The translations under genes were made by a program, and so were the position numbers. The notes under the pieces were generated by a model, which saw nothing but the letters and a program-made list of their open reading frames with translations, did no database searches and was not told the origin of the DNA. From JAEUIE01 sp035430005 (GTDB lineage: Bacteria > Planctomycetota > Planctomycetia > Gemmatales > HRBIN36): a stretch of 27,954 bases of DNA. Below are positions 24,733 to 27,954 of this stretch, in pieces; the first letter of the stretch is position 1, and each line of letters begins with the position of its first letter. The DNA lies in the NCBI GenBank assembly GCA_035430005.1, contig DAOMFV010000067.1:1-27954 (forward strand), read 5' to 3'.

Positions 24733-25986
24733 ATGTCCCGCCTTTCTGTCGCTCTGCTGGTGTGTGCCTGTAGCCTGCCACTGTTCCTCACCGCCGCCGA
24801 GCCGCCTCAGCCGGGGCCCATCAGTTGGAAGCGGCACGTCCTCGATACCAACTTCCGCTCCGAAGGATGTGCTGTCGCTGATGTCAATAACGATGGCAAG
24901 AAGGACATCCTCGTCGGCGAGTACTGGTACGAAGCCCCAAACTGGACCCGCCACGAGATGCAGCCTCCGGGCAAATACGGCGACGGCCAACACAACTACA
25001 GCAAGGTCTTCTTCTGCTGGCCCGAAGACCTCAACGGCGATGGCTACGTGGATCTCGTCGTCATCGGCTTCCCCGGCGAACCCTGCTACTGGCTCGAAAA
25101 CCCCAAGGGTAAGCCCGTTCACTGGAAGAAGCACCCGATCTGGCACAGTGCCTGCAATGAAACGCCGCAGTACGCCGACCTGTTTGGCACCGGCAAGAAG
25201 GTGCTCATCATGGGGTTCCAACCCAAGGACAAACCGGGCGTCGATAACGAAGGCCAGATGGCCTGGTTCAGCCCCGCCAAGGATCCCTATGCCGAGTGGG
25301 AGATGCACCCTATCTCCGAGGCGAGCGTGCCTCCTGAAATGAAGGACGGCAAGCCCGTCGCCCGCACTGGCAAGATGATCCCCGGCACCCAGAAGTTCTC
25401 CCATGGCCTCGGTGTCGGCGACCTCAACGGCGACGGCCGGCTTGATGTCATCTGCACCGGTGGCTGGTGGGAACACCCTGAGAACTACGATGGCAAAACG
25501 CCCTGGAAGTTCCATGCCGCCAACCTCGGCCCCGCCTGTGCCGACATGTTCGCCATTGATATGGATAACGACAAGAAGGCTGATGTTATCTCCACCTCCG
25601 CCCACCAGTTCGGCATCTGGTGGCACAAGCAGCGTGGCGACGGCGCGTTTGAACGCCGCGACCTGTTTCCCCAGTACATGTCCGAAACCCACGCCGCCCA
25701 CTTCGTGGATATCGATGGCGACGGCATGAAAGACCTCGTGACCGGCAAACGTTGGTGGTCGCATGGCCGCAACGAACCGGGCTCCGATTGGCCCGCCATG
25801 GTCTACTGGTTCAAGGCCAGGAAGAACAAGGATGGCCTCATTGACTTCACTCCCTACATCATCGACACCGATTCCGGCGTCGGCACCCAGTTCACCGTCG
25901 CCGATGTCAATGGCGATGGTTTGCTCGATATCGTTATCAGCAATAAGAAGGGTGTGTACTACCACGAGCAGGTGAGGCAGAAGTAA
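24733..25986 (+). CDS. FG-GAP/VCBS repeat exported protein
   Basis: A 417-residue exported protein. ATG 24733 gives a good signal peptide (MSRLSVALLVCACSLPLFLTAA); an in-frame ATG at 24682 is upstream of it. Six repeats carry calcium-type aspartate loops: ADVNNDGKKD, EDLNGDGYVD, GDLNGDGRLD, IDMDNDKKAD, VDIDGDGMKD and ADVNGDGLLD. These form an FG-GAP/VCBS propeller like integrin alpha chains, with conserved Trp and Tyr strands such as VGEYWYEA and VTGKRWWSHG. No catalytic motif is seen. It follows the cytochrome block on the same strand after 249 bases with two palindromes, so it may be its last member or separately expressed. Binding of carbohydrate or protein outside the cell is the likely role. 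Confidence 0.9.
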   Translation: MSRLSVALLVCACSLPLFLTAAEPPQPGPISWKRHVLDTNFRSEGCAVADVNNDGKKDILVGEYWYEAPNWTRHEMQPPGKYGDGQHNYSKVFFCWPEDLNGDGYVDLVVIGFPGEPCYWLENPKGKPVHWKKHPIWHSACNETPQYADLFGTGKKVLIMGFQPKDKPGVDNEGQMAWFSPAKDPYAEWEMHPISEASVPPEMKDGKPVARTGKMIPGTQKFSHGLGVGDLNGDGRLDVICTGGWWEHPENYDGKTPWKFHAANLGPACADMFAIDMDNDKKADVISTSAHQFGIWWHKQRGDGAFERRDLFPQYMSETHAAHFVDIDGDGMKDLVTGKRWWSHGRNEPGSDWPAMVYWFKARKNKDGLIDFTPYIIDTDSGVGTQFTVADVNGDGLLDIVISNKKGVYYHEQVRQK

Positions 25987-25989
25987 ATA

Positions 25990-26065
25990 ATACCAGCCCG
26001 ACGCGCCAGCGAGGGTGAACCTTGCGGTTGCACGCGCCCCCCTTGCTAGCGCTGCGGGCTGGTAT
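25990..26065. repeat. 76-bp palindromic repeat (CAGCCCGACGCGC family), full copy
   Basis: The outer arms ATACCAGCCCG and CGGGCTGGTAT are inverted; inside are CGCGCCAGCGAGG and CCTTGCTAGCGCTG arms, and a middle with ACCTTGCGGTTGCACGCGCCC. A second copy begins at 27905 with about 47 of 50 bases alike. It separates the FG-GAP and Trm112-like genes. Confidence 0.85.
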
Positions 26066-26085
26066 CAGGAAAATACGAGACAGAC

Positions 26086-26304
26086 ATGATCGACCAGAAA
26101 CTCTTAGACATCCTCGTCTGCCCGTTGGGCAAGGCTCCCCTGCAACTGGAGGGGAACGTCCTGATCTGCACCAAGTGCGGACCGAAGTTTGCCTTCAGCC
26201 GGGAGGGGTATCCGAATCTGGTGATTGAAGATGCGGAGTTGCCCGAGGGGTGTACTCACATTGAAAAGCTACCCTGTGTCACCGGGAAGAAGTTGCCCTC
26301 GTAA
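26086..26304 (+). CDS. Trm112 family protein
   Basis: A 72-residue Trm112-like (UPF0434/YcaR-type) protein. The start MIDQKLLDILVCPLGKAPLQL matches the LLDILxCPxCKGxL consensus, with the second cysteine of the first pair replaced by Gly. A second pair is CTKC, and GYPNLVIED replaces the usual GIPVML. Such proteins activate partner methyltransferases in eukaryotes and archaea; the bacterial role is less clear. The ATG follows the palindromic repeat by twenty bases. Family membership is fairly sure; the partner enzyme is unknown. Confidence 0.85.
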   Translation: MIDQKLLDILVCPLGKAPLQLEGNVLICTKCGPKFAFSREGYPNLVIEDAELPEGCTHIEKLPCVTGKKLPS

Positions 26305-26343
26305 TATGAATGTCGAACCGCAACCTAAGTGCGAGATTTGACA

Positions 26344-26724
26344 ATGATCAACGAACTGACCGGCTCTATTATTCAAGCAGCGATCCATGTCCACCGTGAA
26401 CTGGGACCAGGGCTCCTGGAGTCGGTCTATCACCGGATCATGCAGTATGAGATGAGAAAGAAACAGCTCGACGTCATCTCCGAATTAGCTATCCCGGTTC
26501 GTTGGGATGAAATACAACTTGACCTTGGCTTCCGTGCTGATCTTCTTGTGAACAACCTTGTCGTTGTTGAGATCAAATCAATCGAAGCCATTGCCCCAGT
26601 TCATAGGAAGCAGGTGCTGACGTATCTCAAGCTCATGAAGAAACCTGTTAGCTTGTTGATCAACTTTAACGTCGATCTCTTGCGTGATGGCATTACTCGT
26701 ATTGTCAATGGACTTCAAGAATAA
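26344..26724 (+). CDS. GxxExxY family protein
   Basis: A 126-residue protein with the name-giving GPGLLESVY motif (Gly-x-x-Glu-x-x-Tyr) after a helix IIQAAIHVHRELG. Later come the RADLLVNNLVVVEIKSIEAI strand-turn, with Asp and Glu-x-Lys in the arrangement of PD-(D/E)xK nuclease folds, and the helix HRKQVLTYLKLMKKPVSLLINFN. The biochemical role is not established. ATG 26344 is preferred over GTG 26329 because it starts just before the conserved helix. Inverted repeats begin at the base after its stop codon. Confidence 0.9.
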   Translation: MINELTGSIIQAAIHVHRELGPGLLESVYHRIMQYEMRKKQLDVISELAIPVRWDEIQLDLGFRADLLVNNLVVVEIKSIEAIAPVHRKQVLTYLKLMKKPVSLLINFNVDLLRDGITRIVNGLQE

Positions 26725-26832
26725 CTCTCGCAGAGGCGCTGAGGCGCAGAGAATAAGGATCGCAATTAGACCATTCCCCGGCAATACACACTTGTTCCGT
26801 GTCCTCTCTGCGCCTCCGCGCCTCTGCGAGAG
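26725..26832. repeat. 27-bp inverted repeat pair after the GxxExxY gene
   Basis: The left arm CTCTCGCAGAGGCGCTGAGG (first 20 bases, 26725-26751) and the right arm 26806-26832 are inverted copies with one mismatch in 27. The 54-base middle has no gene. The left arm begins at the base after the GxxExxY stop. The motif CGCAGAG-GCGCAGAG is a frequent bacterial dispersed repeat. Confidence 0.85.
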
Positions 26833-26858
26833 AATCGTCTGGAATAAGTCTTTGGCCT

Positions 26859-27884
26859 TTACACCAACCCCATTGTCTCTTCAAACCCATACATGCGGTT
26901 GAAGTTCTGCACGGCCACACCGGAAGCGCCGCGGACAAGGTTATCTTCGCAGGCCAGCACCACGATACGATCACGCACAATCCGAACTGTCATATCCAGG
27001 AAGTTGGTATGAACCGTATCCTTGGTGGCAGGCAATCTATCGACCACCCGCACGAACGGAGCTTTCTCGTAGTATTTGCGATAGAGTTCGAGCAGTTCCG
27101 GCTGCGTGTGACTCTTCTTCGGCTTGGCATAGATCGTTGAAAAAATGCCCCGATCCATCGGGATCAGGTGCGGCGTGAAGATGATCTCCACTGGTTCTTT
27201 CGCCAGGTCTGAGAGCGCCTGCTCGATCTCCGGCGCATGGCGATGGGTGCCCACACCGTAAGCAGCGACACTCTCATTGCACTCCGGGTAATGGAACGTC
27301 AGCGATGGAGTACGGCCGCCGCCGGAAACACCGCTCTTGCTGTCGATGATGATGCTTTTCAAATCGATGAGTTGGTTCGCCACCAGCGGAGCGAGGCCAA
27401 GGATGCCCGTTTGGGGATAGCAGCCTGGGTTGGCGACCAGATGAGCGTTCTTAAGCTGATCGCCATACATCTCCGGCAGACCATAGACCGCCTTTGCCAG
27501 GTTGGCCTGATCGGTATGCTCATGCTTATACCAGTCGGCATAGACCTTGGCGTCCCGCAGCCGATAGTCAGCCGAGAGATCCAACACCCGGATGCCTGCC
27601 TCAAGCAGCAGCGGGATCGCCCCCATGCTGACGCTGTGGGGCAGGCAGCCAAAGGCGCACTGCACGCCCTGCTCTTTCAACTGCTTGACATCAAAAGGCT
27701 GACAGCGCAGATCGATCCGCCGGGCAAAGCGTGGGTGCAGGTCCGATACCAGCGGCGTGGCGTCCTTCTCCCCCTGCCGGGTGGTGACAGCGACGATCTC
27801 CGCCTTCGGATGACGCAGCAGGATATCGATGCACTCAGCAGCAGTGTAACCCGATCCGCCGAGGATGGCAACTTTGATCTTCAT
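26859..27884 (-). CDS. argC: N-acetyl-gamma-glutamyl-phosphate reductase
   Basis: A 341-residue cytoplasmic enzyme that makes N-acetylglutamate 5-semialdehyde from N-acetyl-gamma-glutamyl phosphate with NADPH, the third step of arginine synthesis. It has the nucleotide-binding GGSGYTAAE at 9-17, catalytic Cys155 in NPGCYPQ, GVSGGGRTP at 185-193, a His in the HRHAPEI motif at 214-220 and the C-terminal NLVRGASGVAVQNFN. Length is normal. ATG 27884 is chosen because upstream codons run into the palindromic repeat at 27905. No other arginine gene is in view. It faces the GxxExxY gene. Confidence 0.96.
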   Translation of the reverse strand: MKIKVAILGGSGYTAAECIDILLRHPKAEIVAVTTRQGEKDATPLVSDLHPRFARRIDLRCQPFDVKQLKEQGVQCAFGCLPHSVSMGAIPLLLEAGIRVLDLSADYRLRDAKVYADWYKHEHTDQANLAKAVYGLPEMYGDQLKNAHLVANPGCYPQTGILGLAPLVANQLIDLKSIIIDSKSGVSGGGRTPSLTFHYPECNESVAAYGVGTHRHAPEIEQALSDLAKEPVEIIFTPHLIPMDRGIFSTIYAKPKKSHTQPELLELYRKYYEKAPFVRVVDRLPATKDTVHTNFLDMTVRIVRDRIVVLACEDNLVRGASGVAVQNFNRMYGFEETMGLV

Positions 27885-27904
27885 GTGCTTCTCTACGAGT
27901 ATGA

Positions 27905-27954
27905 CAGCCCGACGCGCTAGCGAGGGTGGACCTTGCGATTGCACGCGCCCCCTC
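27905..27954. repeat. Palindromic repeat (CAGCCCGACGCGC family), partial copy
   Basis: Fifty bases matching the first fifty of the element at 25993-26042 with three or four differences. The right half is cut off by the window end. It lies upstream of argC. Confidence 0.85.

Noticed and set aside
24643..25965. A 440-codon minus-strand frame opposite the FG-GAP gene
   Set aside because: It mirrors the repeat pattern of the aspartate loops in antisense and has no signal, domain or ribosome site of its own.

Overview
The window looks like a draft contig or metagenome bin from a planctomycete, probably Gemmataceae-like. This rests on family content read from the translations: a DUF1559 prepilin-like protein, a DUF1501 / PPC / DUF1549-DUF1553 / PSCyt1-WD40 block, a receptor-type Ser/Thr kinase with WD40 repeats, a YHYH protein, FG-GAP repeats and a GxxExxY protein. 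GC content is moderately high, and intergenic spaces are full of palindromic repeats. One run of ten Ns lies inside a SulP transporter gene. No tRNA, rRNA, CRISPR array or intact transposase was seen.

Layout, left half: a zinc-dependent dehydrogenase (minus) and a small zinc-ribbon gene (plus) are divergent. A strong terminator then precedes convergent tadA (minus). Next come a DUF1559 gene with a tiny 49-residue lipoprotein gene behind it, an orphan lipoprotein ending in a strong terminator, and a 4-kb kinase-WD40-TPR gene (plus). A YHYH gene (minus) converges on the kinase gene. From about 10.4 to 13.7 kb is an accessory stretch: an unrecognised 334-residue protein between two inverted 86-88 bp palindromic arrays, a SMI1/KNR4 (SUKH) protein, an SRPBCC protein and an unrecognised small Cys-rich protein. 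The SulP gene (minus) follows.

Layout, right half: a 159-bp MITE-like element with 19-bp terminal inverted repeats and a perfect 8-bp target duplication lies between the SulP gene and the next block. That block is a co-directional set of exported proteins: DUF1501, PPC-domain protein, DUF1549/DUF1553 cytochrome-like protein, PSCyt1-WD40-coiled-coil protein, and an FG-GAP protein. Together they carry three haem-c-type motifs and probably form an extracytoplasmic complex whose reaction is unknown. Trm112-like, GxxExxY and argC (minus) genes end the window.

The strongest non-genic signal is the repeat architecture. At least six unrelated palindromic or inverted-repeat families occur as inverted pairs with spacers of roughly 15 bp to 1.2 kb, and two other families recur as dispersed copies. 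The MITE with its target duplication and the array-bounded orphan gene are the best candidates for undescribed mobile elements.
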